Of a DNA stretch of 64,000 bases, positions 1 through 10,807 are shown piece by piece (the stretch's first letter is position 1; every line of letters starts with the position of its first letter). Origin of the DNA: Hormiphora californensis. Its lineage: Eukaryota > Ctenophora > Tentaculata > Cydippida > Pleurobrachiidae. The notes beneath the pieces are model-generated. The model worked only from the letters and a program-made list of their open reading frames with translations, searched no databases and was not told the DNA's origin. The stretch covers positions 6,338,015-6,402,014 of the forward strand of contig CM035354.1 in assembly GCA_020137815.1 (NCBI GenBank), given 5' to 3'. Made by a program: the position numbers and the translations under genes.

Positions 1-941
1 ACATAGAATCTGTCCTTCACAATATGCTGTCGTAGTTTCAGGAAAATCCTGTCTCGGTTGTTGGCAATCATTGTCCGAATTTCGGGTGCAACCTTGATCA
101 CTGCATACTTCCCTGGGATATTGACGTGTACAACATTGATCGCCTGCCCCGCCTGATGTAGCCTCTTAATTCCCTCATTTTTATCACTAAGGATGGCATC
201 CATCAGCGCATCCTTGTTCAATAGATCCTGGTCAAGATCAGAAATCATCAGTCGAGGGTCTCTCTTCTTCTGTTTCTCAACTACCGGAGTGACATCCAGA
301 AAGGGTGATAGAGCCTTCTCTGCCTCCTTCAGATCATCATCAGTCTCAAAGAACAATTGAGTGTGCTTCCTATTCACGGAAGTATCAAGAACAGGAATGT
401 TCTTCAACGCCTTCTCCACTTTCGATCTCACCACAGTGGTCCATTTCTCCTCACACATAGGGGTCGCTCCTTCATCACTTGTGTCTTTGATATTTACATA
501 CCGCTTGACAGGGGTTGGTGGTGATGGTTTCTTAGCCAGGTGATCTATACTTCGACTGGTACCACTTCCATTCTCCTCTTGGCTAACTTTCAATATTTCA
601 CTCACTTTTGGGGCTACAAGTCCAGGGAGGCTATCAATCAGGTCTTGTTTCAGTTTCGAGAAACTGTCCTTCAGGTCATCACACGAGAACGAGACTCCAG
701 ACTCAGAAGATAGGGTTGCACACCGAGATGTGTCAGGAAGCATGTTGTAGCACATAACAATCATTCTCCATAGGTGTTCTCTGGTAGGTCCATCCGGCGG
801 GGTCATTCTTCCCTCTTCCAGGCACTTCACCACTGTACTGCCTTTACATCTGTCAGAGAAACTCGTGCCAAGTAACTCACCTTCATAATCTTTCTTCGTT
901 CGTGTCATTCCATTTCCATACTGGGGTGCCACACCCGACAT
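1..941 (-). CDS. Non-LTR retrotransposon ORF1 (gag-like), 3'-truncated by window edge
   Basis: An open frame on the minus strand runs from an ATG at 941 to the left edge, about 313 codons with no stop. The C-terminal part contains KRDPRLMISDLDQDLL, then an RRM-like stretch with YAVIKVAPEIRTMIANN and an IFLKLRQHIV segment. This order is typical of ORF1/gag-like nucleic-acid-binding proteins of animal non-LTR retrotransposons, where CCHC zinc knuckles usually follow; those would lie beyond the edge. Upstream is a low-complexity region containing EKWTTVVRSKVEKAL, another common ORF1 signature. The frame stays open upstream of the ATG to a stop near 1068. It is probably a 5' fragment or full copy of an element whose RT lies off the window. 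It is not a host gene. The family assignment rests on motif resemblance only. Confidence 0.72.
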   Translation of the reverse strand, partial: MSGVAPQYGNGMTRTKKDYEGELLGTSFSDRCKGSTVVKCLEEGRMTPPDGPTREHLWRMIVMCYNMLPDTSRCATLSSESGVSFSCDDLKDSFSKLKQDLIDSLPGLVAPKVSEILKVSQEENGSGTSRSIDHLAKKPSPPTPVKRYVNIKDTSDEGATPMCEEKWTTVVRSKVEKALKNIPVLDTSVNRKHTQLFFETDDDLKEAEKALSPFLDVTPVVEKQKKRDPRLMISDLDQDLLNKDALMDAILSDKNEGIKRLHQAGQAINVVHVNIPGKYAVIKVAPEIRTMIANNRDRIFLKLRQHIVKDRFY

Positions 942-1214
942 TCTATCCTGTAACAGTGACGCGAGGGACCGCTCCACCAAGATTTGGCTTCCCGGATTTG
1001 ACTCAACGAGGTCTCCTAAGGCTTGCTCAATGTAGAGGGAGACAGGAACACCAGACTTGTCTTGTCTTTAATAAAGAGATGGATTGAGCAGAGCTCTCAG
1101 AAGATTAACGAGGAGTAATTGAACGGAACCTCAAATTAATTTGTTTAAAGTAGTGTTGAAAAGTTTGAAACAAAACACACCTTCTAACCAACCACGTTAC
1201 TCTAGCTACCAATC

Positions 1215-1718
1215 ATGGGTGACACCGAGAATGAATCTGGCCGTGTTGTAGCCACGGATTATGTTAAGTTGGTCAGTAACGATGACCATGAATTCATCCT
1301 GAAACGTTCCCATGCCCTGACCTCCGGAACAATCAAAGCCATGCTTAGTGCTCCCTCCAGCTTCAACAGCAACGAAATGAGCAAGGTAATTAATTAATTG
1401 GGAAATTGGACACAACATTTCTTACGAGGTTCGTTTCTCATTTCTCAAACCCCTCTGCTAAGCCTCCACGCCAAATACTCGTCTCTGTTTTGTTTTCTCG
1501 TGTTAATTCTCTATTGTCAAATGTCCCTTATATATCACACCACCCCCTCTTTCCAGGTCCAGTTCCGAGAGATCCCCTCACACGTACTATGCAAGGTGTG
1601 CATGTATTTCGCCTACAAGAACAGATACACGAATAGCACCAGTGAAATCCCTGAATTCCCTATTGAACCCGAGATCGCCCTGGAACTGCTGATGGCAGCT
1701 AACTTCCTTGATTGCTAA
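1215..1718 (+). CDS. ELOC: Elongin C (transcription elongation factor B subunit 1)
   Basis: Two exons, 1215-1385 and 1557-1718, are joined across a 171-bp GT-AG intron in phase 0 and encode 110 residues (human is 112). The BTB/POZ-like Skp1 fold is almost unchanged: YVKL near residue 16, [28 protein letters not shown] and the C-terminal [14 protein letters not shown]. Elongin C pairs with elongin B and bridges BC-box proteins such as VHL or SOCS proteins to Cullin-2/5 ubiquitin ligases. It is also part of the elongin (SIII) elongation complex in the nucleus. The ATG sits in a good context (ACCAATCATGG) and gives the expected short variable N terminus. It lies 274 bp to the right of the retroelement ORF start. 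No other family fits. Confidence 0.98.
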
Positions 1719-2177
1719 AATAGCCAGATATTATGGGACTGAGTTCTGATGTTTGTTGACATTTGGCGTCTGTCGAGTGAGAAAAAGTAAAATGTTATTT
1801 GTTGAGCGCTTTGAAATGCGAGAAGTGTGTGAGTTGAGCTGAGCGCGAGATCCGAATGAGTTTTTTCTGCAAAGACGTCAGATGTTTTGGCGCGAGATGC
1901 CGCGCAGCGTTACATTCCCGTTGCTATGATGTGAAGGGGCAGCAAGTGGGGCAAGGGCCGCTATGAATCTGATAGTGTGGTGTGATGTCTGGCTACTTCT
2001 ATAGCTACCTGTCTTGTTAAGGAAGCTGCTACAAGATATGATGTTCATACTACTACTCAATTCTTTCTCGTGAAGTGGCCGCTGTTTTAATGTTTCATAT
2101 GTATCACACCCTCTCTTTCCCCCGTCTCCCTCTCTATCTAACAACTCAAGATAACTCTACCCCTCTCTCTTTGTCTC

Positions 2178-2252
<75 letters not shown>

Positions 2253-2288
2253 GTTAAGCTATAACCCCCTGTTATTTACCATTTAGTT
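1719..2288. other. Intergenic region between ELOC and SKA1
   Basis: This holds the elongin C 3' flank and the SKA1 upstream region. The only structure seen is a (CT)n tract at about 2162-2250, which ends roughly 40 bp before the SKA1 ATG. No additional gene was found. Confidence 0.6.
2162..2250. repeat. (CT)n microsatellite upstream of SKA1
   Basis: A nearly pure CT dinucleotide run of about 90 bp lies just 5' of the SKA1 start. It is one of many CT/GA tracts in this window. Confidence 0.95.
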
Positions 2289-4267
2289 ATGGACCAGTGT
2301 AAAACGGTAGAGGACTTGACAGTGTTTCTGGACAGAAAGAATAAGGCCCTTAAAGTTGGAGCTAGTATAGCCTGCCAAGGTCAGCCCCGCCCCACCCCTG
2401 ACTATAAAGCTAGATACAGTGTCTTTACCACAGTAAATTATTCTTTATCCCAACTTCCAGTATACTATATTAACTTGTTGAGTAACAGATTGTATCCTTT
2501 AGCATCAGATATAGAGGATCTATCGGAAGGGGAGAAGGAATGTTTGACAGGGCTGTATAGAGACTTTGGAACAATTCCCAAACTCCTGACAAGAGTTGAA
2601 AATTTGAGGGATAAACTTCGTCATGAGGTGGCCTGTAAAAAGGTAAGAAAAACAGAAACGATCTTTAGTTTCTATCCACTTTTTATTGTAGAAAACCATT
2701 TTCGTGTACCTACAGCTCCGATATGTGCACTTTGAACTTCTCCCAGCTTGAATCAGTTCCACCGGGAGTGGGGGTCTCGCACGAAACATTCTAAACAAAG
2801 CAACACCAATGACAGGTAACCCTGGAGCGATTGAAGATTCTGAAGGAGCAGGTTGATGAACAGAAAGAGAACCAGCCACGTTTCCTGCCCACCTCTGCCT
2901 CCACGGCCAACACACCATCACCCGCTACTAGTTCAGAGGAGCCGAGGAAGAAGAGTGTGTGCTTTGAGGAGCCAGCCCCACCAGGATCAATCAAAAAGTA
3001 AGGGGTGGAGTAATAGACTACCGTGCAGGCTGTCTTTCACGCGTTCAAACGCCTCGACTGGCTAGATACTTCTCATATATTTGTTACAGAGCCCCAAAAT
3101 AATACAACACACACTCTCAGGACTGCCTCAAAGAAAGGAAATAGGTTTCCGGGAACAATAGTTAAACCAAGTGCTAAGAAGAAACCCAAACAAACGATTG
3201 TTCCAAAAATAGAGTACCTTAACATGGATGAATATGGCTCCGTACCAAGGTATTAACTTCCTATGCCCGTCCATTAACAGTTGTATCTTTATCCCTCTGG
3301 CAGTGGTCAGATAACATCAATATTGAGGTTTTCTAGATTAGCCGCCCTTCCCCCAGTCTTGTATCACATATTATCTGTCTATTTAGAGTTCTCTATCTTT
3401 TTTGTGTCAGCAAACTATTACTGGAGAATAGAGGTAGTAGAACAGTCTATTTGCATTGAAGTCGCCCCTTCGGTGGCTCCCGGCTGTGATCGTATAGTGG
3501 TTAGTACCTTGCGTTGTGGCCGCAATAACCCAGGTTCGAATCCTGGTCACAGCACTTTTTGTCAAACTTTTCTGTAAGCCGGAAATACTTTTTTTGTGCC
3601 CCAAACCCGATTATATAAGCGCACTGTCGCGTAAAAACAAATAATAATACCCAATAACGTTAGTTAACACTTGTTTGTCTTCACTGGTTCTTCACTTCCA
3701 TCAATTATTAACCTTTCTTTTTTTCTCTTCAGGATACATGCTGGGAAGAGTGAAGTACGAGCAAATTAATGGTTTGATTGACGAGTTGAATGCACTGACA
3801 GGACGGCGGTATAAAATATTAGATACCCCATCCAACAAACAGAGCTCAGAGAATATGAAACGATTCTCGGTACGTGGTTAATATGAGAAGTCATGTGACC
3901 CTCCTGCTGCTCATTTTGTAGGGCGATTTGTAAACAAAGAACTATTCCCCCTTAAATCTTAATTAAACTATTCCCCTCAATAACTATTTCCCCTCAATTA
4001 AACTATTTCCCCTCAATTAAACTATTTCCCCTCAATAACTATTTTCCCCTCAATTAAACTATTTTCCCCTCTCTTCAGAGAATGACAGAGGAGCCAGAAA
4101 CAAAGGAAACGAAGGACGCGTTTTGGTTTGATTCAGAGGATCTCAAGGAACTGGCGCCTAGTTTGAAGATAACAGAATTTAACAAGATTCTCCCCATATT
4201 GAGGCACTGCCAGAGGCTCCGACAAGTTAGAGTTGGCAAGAAGGAACGCTATATTTTACTGATCTAG
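2289..4267 (+). CDS. SKA1: Spindle and kinetochore-associated protein 1 (SKA1)
   Basis: Six exons fit: 2289-2379, 2461-2642, 2816-2997, 3121-3249, 3733-3869 and 4079-4267, about 302 residues (human 255). The N-terminal third is helical/coiled coil (VYYINLLSNRLYPLASDIEDL and on). A basic linker containing SAKKKPKQTIVPK follows. The C-terminal microtubule-binding winged-helix domain begins at IEYLNMDEYGSVPRYMLGRV and ends ILRHCQRLRQVRVGKKERYI, which parallels human SKA1 closely. SKA1 acts with SKA2 and SKA3 to couple kinetochores to microtubules and recruits PP1. The first intron is short and in frame, so it could be retained. The fourth intron contains a tRNA-His. The junction 3249/3733 is off by one base if spliced GT-AG, which is either a sequence error or a non-standard junction (see findings). 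Confidence 0.9.
3483..3554 (+). tRNA. tRNA-His (GTG anticodon)
   Basis: This 72-nt sequence folds as a full cloverleaf. The acceptor stem is GCTGTGA with TCACAGC, the D arm is GTAT/GTAC, and the anticodon stem is TTGCG/CGCAA with loop TTGTGGC, giving anticodon GTG. The T arm is CCAGG TTCGAAT CCTGG, followed by discriminator A. A T5 run at 3556-3560 immediately after is a standard Pol III terminator. The D loop (A box) and the GGTTCGAATCC B box serve as the internal promoter. It lies in the fourth SKA1 intron on the same strand. Confidence 0.95.
3954..4072 (+). repeat. Short AT-rich minisatellite in SKA1 intron 5
   Basis: About six imperfect copies of an AACTATTTCCCCTCAATTA-like unit (roughly 15-20 bp) fill this intron just before the 3' splice site at 4078. 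Confidence 0.85.
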
Positions 4268-4718
4268 GGGAATAATCATAATGTTCTGAGTTTTGAACTC
4301 AAGCTGTCTCAGTCTGGCAGCGCCAGACAGGACTCAAGAGACTTTTCTGATTCTGATTTATACTGCAATATTTTGCCCCTATTTGTGTGGTGGAGGGGAA
4401 CGTTCAGGCGTCATTTCAAAATTCAAAACTGTCTGGCACGTGTACTGTGTAGAAAAGATATGAATGACCGAGATGAGATACAGAGATATAAATTATGAGT
4501 GCATGTTTTTAACTTTATATGACCTACCTATTTATATTGTACTTTTTACCTTGAAATTTGTGCAGCCATTTAGCTTGCAATATTATGAAATCTGTGGGTT
4601 TTAAAGTCTCTCGTGTACAACTAACCATTCAAGTGAAATACGGAGCGCACATCTTCACACATCGCACATCTTCACCCCTAAGCATTGACCCTTTTCCCAT
4701 TTCTTTCAATGACATGAG

Positions 4719-4763
4719 CGGTCAGAGAATTGGTCTGACAGTGTCAGACCAATTCTCTGACCG
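4719..4763. repeat. Perfect 22-bp inverted repeat
   Basis: The left arm CGGTCAGAGAATTGGTCTGA(CA) is followed after one base by its exact complement, ending at 4763. It is a variant of the GTCAGGCCAATGCTCTGAC family seen elsewhere in the window. Confidence 0.9.
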
Positions 4764-4851
4764 TGTCAGTGACACCCTGATCAAACAGAAATCGATATCC
4801 GAACTGTTTGACGGTGCCACACCGATCCCGTTTTGAAAGTGTGCTTTCCCC

Positions 4852-4898
4852 TTGTTGAGTAAGGGGGAAGAGTCACACTCTTCCCCCTTACTCAACAA
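4852..4898. repeat. Perfect 22-bp palindrome around TTGAGTAAGGGGGAAGAGT
   Basis: TTGTTGAGTAAGGGGGAAGA(GT) is followed by a 3-nt spacer and its reverse complement. A half-copy (TTGTTGAGTAAGGGGGAAC) occurs again near 50198. Confidence 0.9.
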
Positions 4899-5185
4899 CT
4901 TTCCCCTGGTATGGCCCCTTACTCAACATCTGTCCCCGGTAATGTGCTGTCTTGCGGAGCCAGACCCTGTTTGATTCTCAGATTGGGTCGGCGGGTAATG
5001 TGAATGACCGCATAGCTTCATGTCATTGACCCGGTCAATCAATGACTCAATGACCGTGGCAGCTGTCAGGCCAATGCTCTGCTGTCAGAGAGCTGTGGTC
5101 GGAGCATTGGCCTGACAAATGTTCTGGCAGTCTGGCACCGCATGACGAGATCGGCCTTGGCACTGTCAGAGCATTTAATTGGCCT

Positions 5186-5232
5186 GACCCATTCTCGCGC
5201 GAGAACTGTGGTCAGAGCATTGGCCTGACAGC
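5186..5232. repeat. Mini-element with TCTCGCGCGAGA core and GTCAGAGCATTGGCCTGAC arm
   Basis: CTGACCCATTCTCGCGCGAG is followed by GTCAGAGCATTGGCCTGACA. This is the same architecture as the copies at 48055-48134 and 49805-49872. Confidence 0.75.
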
Positions 5233-6220
5233 CTGGGCAGCAATATGTCTATTGTCTGGCGGCGCCGACCCGATCTGAGTGATCTGAGAATCGAAACCGG
5301 GTCTGAAGGCCTCCCTTGCACCTTGGGAATTCAGCCAGTGATCTGCACGCTCGTCTCTGAGAGATCTCGCAGAGACGTGTGCACAGATCTCCCAGTGACA
5401 TCCCAAGGTGTAAGGGAGGCCGTGACGCCGCCAGCCATAGTGCTACAGTCTACACAGCACCTCCGAACCAAACCTCCACCGAACCAGGCCAAAGCATAGG
5501 ACCACAAGGAGAGGGTGCCATGTACAATTTCCGTAACTTTTGTACGTTTCAATGGTGCTCAGTCATATTTGCCTCATGCAATCTGTCAGGCCAATGCTCT
5601 GACAGCATGCAAAAATCGTTTTCTACGACATTGTTTCATGACACCCTCTTTCTTAAAAACAAGTAAAACGAGAAGGTTTTGCAGCAAAGTTTTATTAAAA
5701 ATTGTGCACACTTAAGGATACTTAGCGTAAAAACATAGAATGCGTCGAACAAAGATAAATATATCATGAAAACTGAATACCACATGCTACTAGAACTAAT
5801 AACCACGTGAGTAGTACCGGAAACAACTTGTCTTTTTAAACACACAACGAAACTGAGAAACACAAAACGAGGTGATCAGTTTAGCACACGAACTGTTGGG
5901 AAACAAGCTGAGACCATGTTGGCTGTGGTCAAACCGTCACCCATCGATGTGCAACATCAACGTCTATAAACACGTACTGATATATCTCTTGAAACATACA
6001 CAGCACGGCAGCGCATATATATTTGCCACTTTATGGGGGCGTGTTGGTATTTCTCTCTCGTTAACAACTAACTCTTCAGTAGGACTTGCTTTAATTGTAA
6101 CCTACCATTACTCTGAACAATTTCTCTTCCTCAAACACACATAGACAACAATACTTGGCATCATACTCAAAACTGTTGCGTAGTACTTTCACAAAACACT
6201 TTCTTAGCTACACGCGTTAA

Positions 6221-8335
6221 GGGTACGCTAACCAAAATTTTTTTTCGAGTGCAGGGAAATCTCTCACCGTAGGGTTGTAGGCCATGCCAAGGAGACCTCA
6301 AATATGCAATTTGAGCTCTCAAGTCGAATTCATATTTTTGCTACATCTGCTTGAAAAATGAACTGAAAATAAGTTTTTGGCATCTTAAAAATACATTTGT
6401 AAAGATAGGATCATAAAAATTTGTGGATTTGAAGAGGACAAAGAGGTGAGTAGCCACAAAAAATTTTTTTGAAATCCGAGCTGATTTCCGGTCCTGAGAT
6501 GGATTTCTTTTTTTTGACTTTAACGCCATATTTGGCTTGGTAACGAAGTTACCCCTCCCTTGCCGGCGCGGCGTGCGAAGCACGCCAAACGAAGGCCGCG
6601 AAGCGGCCTGAGTAGGGGTAACAAACCCGCTTTGATTCACTTCAAAAATTAATAGCTCCTCAACCACTCAATGAAAATGCACCAAATTTTGGTATTCCCC
6701 ACCAAATTGTCTGAAAATTATAATTCTGTACTCATATTTAAAAAATTATCCCCGGAACCTTGGTTTTGAAATCAGTTTTAGGTGTTAATGATGAATAAAA
6801 TTTTTGAAAAAGTAGGTCAGGTATGCTTAACATCATATCAAAGATCGTGGCAAAGTTTGAAGTTTCTATCTTGAAAGGTCTGGCCATCAAAATTAAAAAG
6901 GTCTTGAAGTTGAACCATTTGTACAAAACATGTTGTAACTCAGCTTCTACTTTGCCAAATTAAACCTGGTTTGAAACACTGAACTGCTAATCTATCCCTC
7001 CGAATACGGACGAAGTTTGAAACCGCCAGCTCTATTGGACGCTCTGCAATACTTGTTTGTGTCAAAGAAATCAGGAAAGTAACGAGATTTGGTCTCGGTG
7101 TGGCCCTGTGCGCGGCTCAAACCCCTTAGCTAGAACTATGTAGTGTAGACTACAACTTTTCAGTGCTCAGTATAACGTTTTGGGCGCGCTATAAAAATAG
7201 GGCAAGCCCTTCTGATACCTCTAAACAGAGTGTGAGGTGTCTTCGATACCAAATATTTGGCCAAGTTCCGAAAATATGTGAAAGCTGTAAATTGGTCAAA
7301 AGTAGCGTCTAACGATTCTCTATATGGCCATAAATTTTGGGCGCGTCCTTATTTGAGGTGTGTCGTACAGAGTTATTTTTCTGAAAATCGTCATTTCAGA
7401 AATAAATAAATTCCCTGTATCTCAATAACGGCTGATCGTAGAGACCTGAGACTATGCTTAAACGATTCAGAAGGTCCGATTTTAGGGGGGTCTTCTGAGA
7501 GACATTTTGCTCCTACTTCAACCGTTTTTGCTGTAATTGCGAAAAACAAATTCTATGAAAAGGGCAAAAGCTAAACTCCAATATCCTGTAATTAGGGAAT
7601 TTTAGCTAAGGAAGGACCGAAACTATGGAAAAATATGTAACAAGCTAATTCCTTCACTATTTGGTCCATATGGGTCCCTATAATCACCAAATACAAAATC
7701 ACAAAAAATCCACGATGGCGAAGATGGGTTTTTGTTTTTCGCAATTACAGCAAAAACGGTTGAAGTAGGAGCAAAATGTCTCTCAGAAGACCCCCCTAAA
7801 ATCGGACCTTCTGAATCGTTTAAGCATAGTCTCAGGTCTCTACGATCAGCCGTTTTTGAGATACAGGGAATTTATTTATTTCTGAAATGACGACTTTCAG
7901 AAAAATAACTCTGTACGACACACCTCAAATAAGGACGCGCCCAAAATTTATGGCCATATAGAGAATCGTTAGACGCTACTTTTGACCAATTTACAGCTTT
8001 CACATATTTTCGGAACTTGGCCAAATATGGCGTTAAAGTCAAAAAAAAGAAATCCATCTCAGGACCGGAAATCAGCTCGGATTTCAAAAAATTTTTTTGT
8101 GGCTACTCACCTCTTTGTCCTCTTCAAATCCACAAATTTTTATGATCCTATCTTTACAAATGTATTTTTAAGATGCCAAAAACTTATTTTCAGTTCATTT
8201 TTCAAGCAGATGTAGCAAAAATATGAATTCGACTTGAGAGCTCAAATTGCATATTTGAGGTCTCCTTGGCATGGCCTACAACCCTACGGTGAGAGATTTC
8301 CCTGCACTCGAAAAAAAATTTTGGTTAGCGTACCC
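6221..8335. mobile_element. Foldback DNA transposon (long inverted arms, TTAA target site)
   Basis: The termini GGGTACGCTAACC and GGTTAGCGTACCC are perfect inverted repeats flanked on both sides by TTAA. The arms pair over about 600 bp: 6221-6535 with about 8028-8335, and about 7261-7550 with about 7735-8030. The central loop is near 7550-7735. The left arm is interrupted by a separate 717-bp insertion. No transposase ORF is present; the open frames at 6341-6667 (minus) and 7982-8215 (plus) are mirror images of the arms. A TTAA duplication suggests mobilisation by a piggyBac-type transposase, which is inference. Confidence 0.85.
6536..7252. mobile_element. Nested non-autonomous element with 8-bp target duplication
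   Basis: The right arm of the surrounding foldback reads straight through GCCATATTTGGCCAAGTTCC. The left arm is split at that point by 717 bp, with ATATTTGG duplicated at 6528-6535 and 7253-7260. The insert has imperfect terminal repeats, TTGGTAACGAAG at the left and the complement of TTGGTATCGAAG at the right. Inside the left end is a GGTAACGAAGTTACCCC... inverted repeat that resembles the element at 51083-51183. The 8-bp duplication fits hAT-type transposition. Confidence 0.8.
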
Positions 8336-8339
8336 TTAA

Positions 8340-9524
8340 TACTCTAAAAACACTCATTCTTATAATTATACGATGATTGATATATTGAGAAAACTAATAT
8401 TTTATATATTGTAAACTAAAAACATATACACGAAAGAGAGATTGTACTAATATTACTATCATATTCGATAATATATTCTACACAAATTCTTCTACAAAGC
8501 AACACGTAAAAACAGGAACTAGAGATATGTAATACCGAACCAATTGTATCGTGGTTGTATTGGGAATACTATGCACTCATTAACTCTGCTTTTGTAAGAC
8601 ACATTAAACATTAACAAACATCCTTAACACGAACTGATGATTAACAATACCGTCAGACCTCGATTTATCGGGCTCCTCGGGAGGGGTTTCGCACGGTAAA
8701 TCGAGGTTTGACGGTAACACATACTCAAAAGTTACAGCATAGTGAATTGTCTGAAAAAATAGAGCTCAATGTATCATGTGTGTGGGTACTGGTAGGTGAA
8801 AAACACTAACAAAAGCGATAATCAAAAATGTGGGAGAGGGATGAAGAGAAAATACATAGTGGGGTGATATTGCATAATCATTTGAAGCTAAATAAATTAG
8901 GTTTTAAATTAAATGGGGCCGATATGTAATCATTTCATTATCATTTATCAAAAGTACTGCACTCTGCACCAATAAAACGCAGAGTGAATTACACTGGTAG
9001 AACTAATTAATTATATATCATTATTGCTGTGATAGTAACAAAAGATCTGTTACTATAGAAAGATGCATATATATTATATATATTGTCAATGAAGGATGTT
9101 AATAAAAATTTTAAAACTACAAAAACGCTAAAGTTTTAAAAACATGCTTCACAGTTGCTAATAATAAATACTAATTCGGAAAACTTAACTTACACCACGA
9201 AAAATAGTAACCTGGAATGAGAGATTCTGAAGCGAGATATTATACGAATATATCACCACTGCAAAAGTTTCACACACACCATCATATATATCACAACCAA
9301 TTGCAGATATCATATCTGCCACTTATTTCCACTACAAGCAATACACCGCATGACCGATATAATAATTAGCGGCGGAGTGAGAGATAGGAACAGAGGGGCT
9401 GTTTTAATCTCCCCTCTCTTCCTCTCTCTCTCTCTCTCTCTCTTTTTCTTGAACACACATATATGGAAAACACAAATTAGAAGGAGCGTGCAGCACGAGA
9501 ATATAGAGTCCGGAGGTGGAGGGT
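8340..9524. other. AT-rich region without recognisable gene
   Basis: This is AT-rich sequence downstream of the MEIOC-like gene and probably includes its 3' UTR and flank. It contains one 65-bp mini-element (8650-8714) and a (CT)n tract near 9419-9447. No exon is supported. Confidence 0.6.
8650..8714. mobile_element. 65-bp MITE with TA duplication (pogo-like termini)
   Basis: CCGTCAGACCTCGATTTA and its near-perfect complement TAAATCGAGGTTTGACGG form the ends, flanked by TA on both sides. The ends resemble the CAGTCGGACCCCGATTTA ends of the elements at 57648 and 59656. Confidence 0.8.
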
Positions 9525-10743
9525 TTACTTGTTGTTGTGATTCATCTGGAGCTGAGACACCATCGTGTAGAGATTAGATCGGATTTGTTTGGTATTCCGG
9601 GAGTACAACTCAAGGGCAGATATCAACTTGCGGACTGGGGGAGAGAATGTCAGAAACACGTTGAATTTAGTTTTCCCAATGATTATTGACTGATAATCTC
9701 ACCCAAAGCTAAGCTAGTAACGAGGGGCTGTCTTGTCCTATCCCTCCGGAGAGAGAGGGTCGAACAAGGCAATCGAGGGGGGTGGTAACAACTTACTGGT
9801 GTCATCATTTCCTAGACCATGTACAAGATGAATCTGTCGCCTTAGCTCTACCATTTTCCTGCATGTCTCTGCTAGCGTGTTGATTCGTCCCAGGATGGCT
9901 GCTTTTTGCGTGATAGGTCGCCGTCCAGCCACCTCGATCCCCTCAATAAAGGACTTAATCTGAAGATTGAATTGGTGTCACGTGAGGACCTCCCTTCTAC
10001 TACTGCTGCAGTAGTCTACATCAAATCAAACATAGTGTGTTCAGACTGTCTCGCGACAAACAACATACCATAGAGTGGGTGGAATCAGTGTTTTGGATCA
10101 ACAAGTCCAGCTTCACGTGGGATTTAGCTTTAGGGAGCTGGGGTACGGGCTTTTGGAAATCCTTCAACAGTTTGGTGGCAATGAACTCGTACTGAAAAAG
10201 ATATGTTGGTTATTTTGCATGTAGTAGAATAGAGGGTGGGCCTCACTGCCAAAAAGGGGGGGGGGTTCAAATGATTCTCGAGACATGACCTCATTTCCGC
10301 GGGAGCCGTCCAACCTCTCCAGACATCATGGTCAGAGTTTTGGGTGTGCACGTGGGCGCGCAGTCAAATGTAGACAGCGCTGTACTTTCAGTGCGCGCGG
10401 CCCTCCCAGATGCACGTTTTACGGACAAAGGAGGGCAAGTTTTGAGAAAGAGGGAGAGTGCGATCCTGAATGATTCTTTTTTGCTTTTCTCTCTGCGAAA
10501 ATTTAGAACTCGATTGGGGAGGAAGTGTTTAAAGATGGTTACAGAGTTGTGGAGGGAGTCTCACCTTCTTTTCCTCTCGGTTCAACTGCAGCAACTCACT
10601 CCAGCAGGATTCAATGGTGGATAGGAGAATCTTACTATCTGGGGTCATCTGATGGGAGGGAGATCGTGAGATTTAAATATCCCGCTGTTCGATCAGTTTC
10701 AAACAGTTTTCTACTTTCTCATTTGAGTGAGAGACAGAGGGGA

Positions 10744-10807
<64 letters not shown>

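Larger units (their letters stand above)
4268..6216. other. Gene-free region with a cluster of palindromic mini-elements
   Basis: No coding exon is supported here. The region is dense with short inverted repeats built around GTCAGGCCAATGCTCTGAC (about 5068, 5098, 5209, 5585) and CTGGCGGCGCCGACC-type hairpins (about 4303, 4962, 5250). The 3' half (about 5640-6216) is plain AT-rich sequence. Confidence 0.7.

Noticed and set aside
902-1087. Plus-strand frame over the retroelement ORF1
   Set aside because: Antisense shadow of the minus-strand ORF1.
6341-6667. 108-residue minus-strand frame, mirrored at 7982-8215
   Set aside because: Both are the same foldback arm read from opposite ends; no domain is recognisable.
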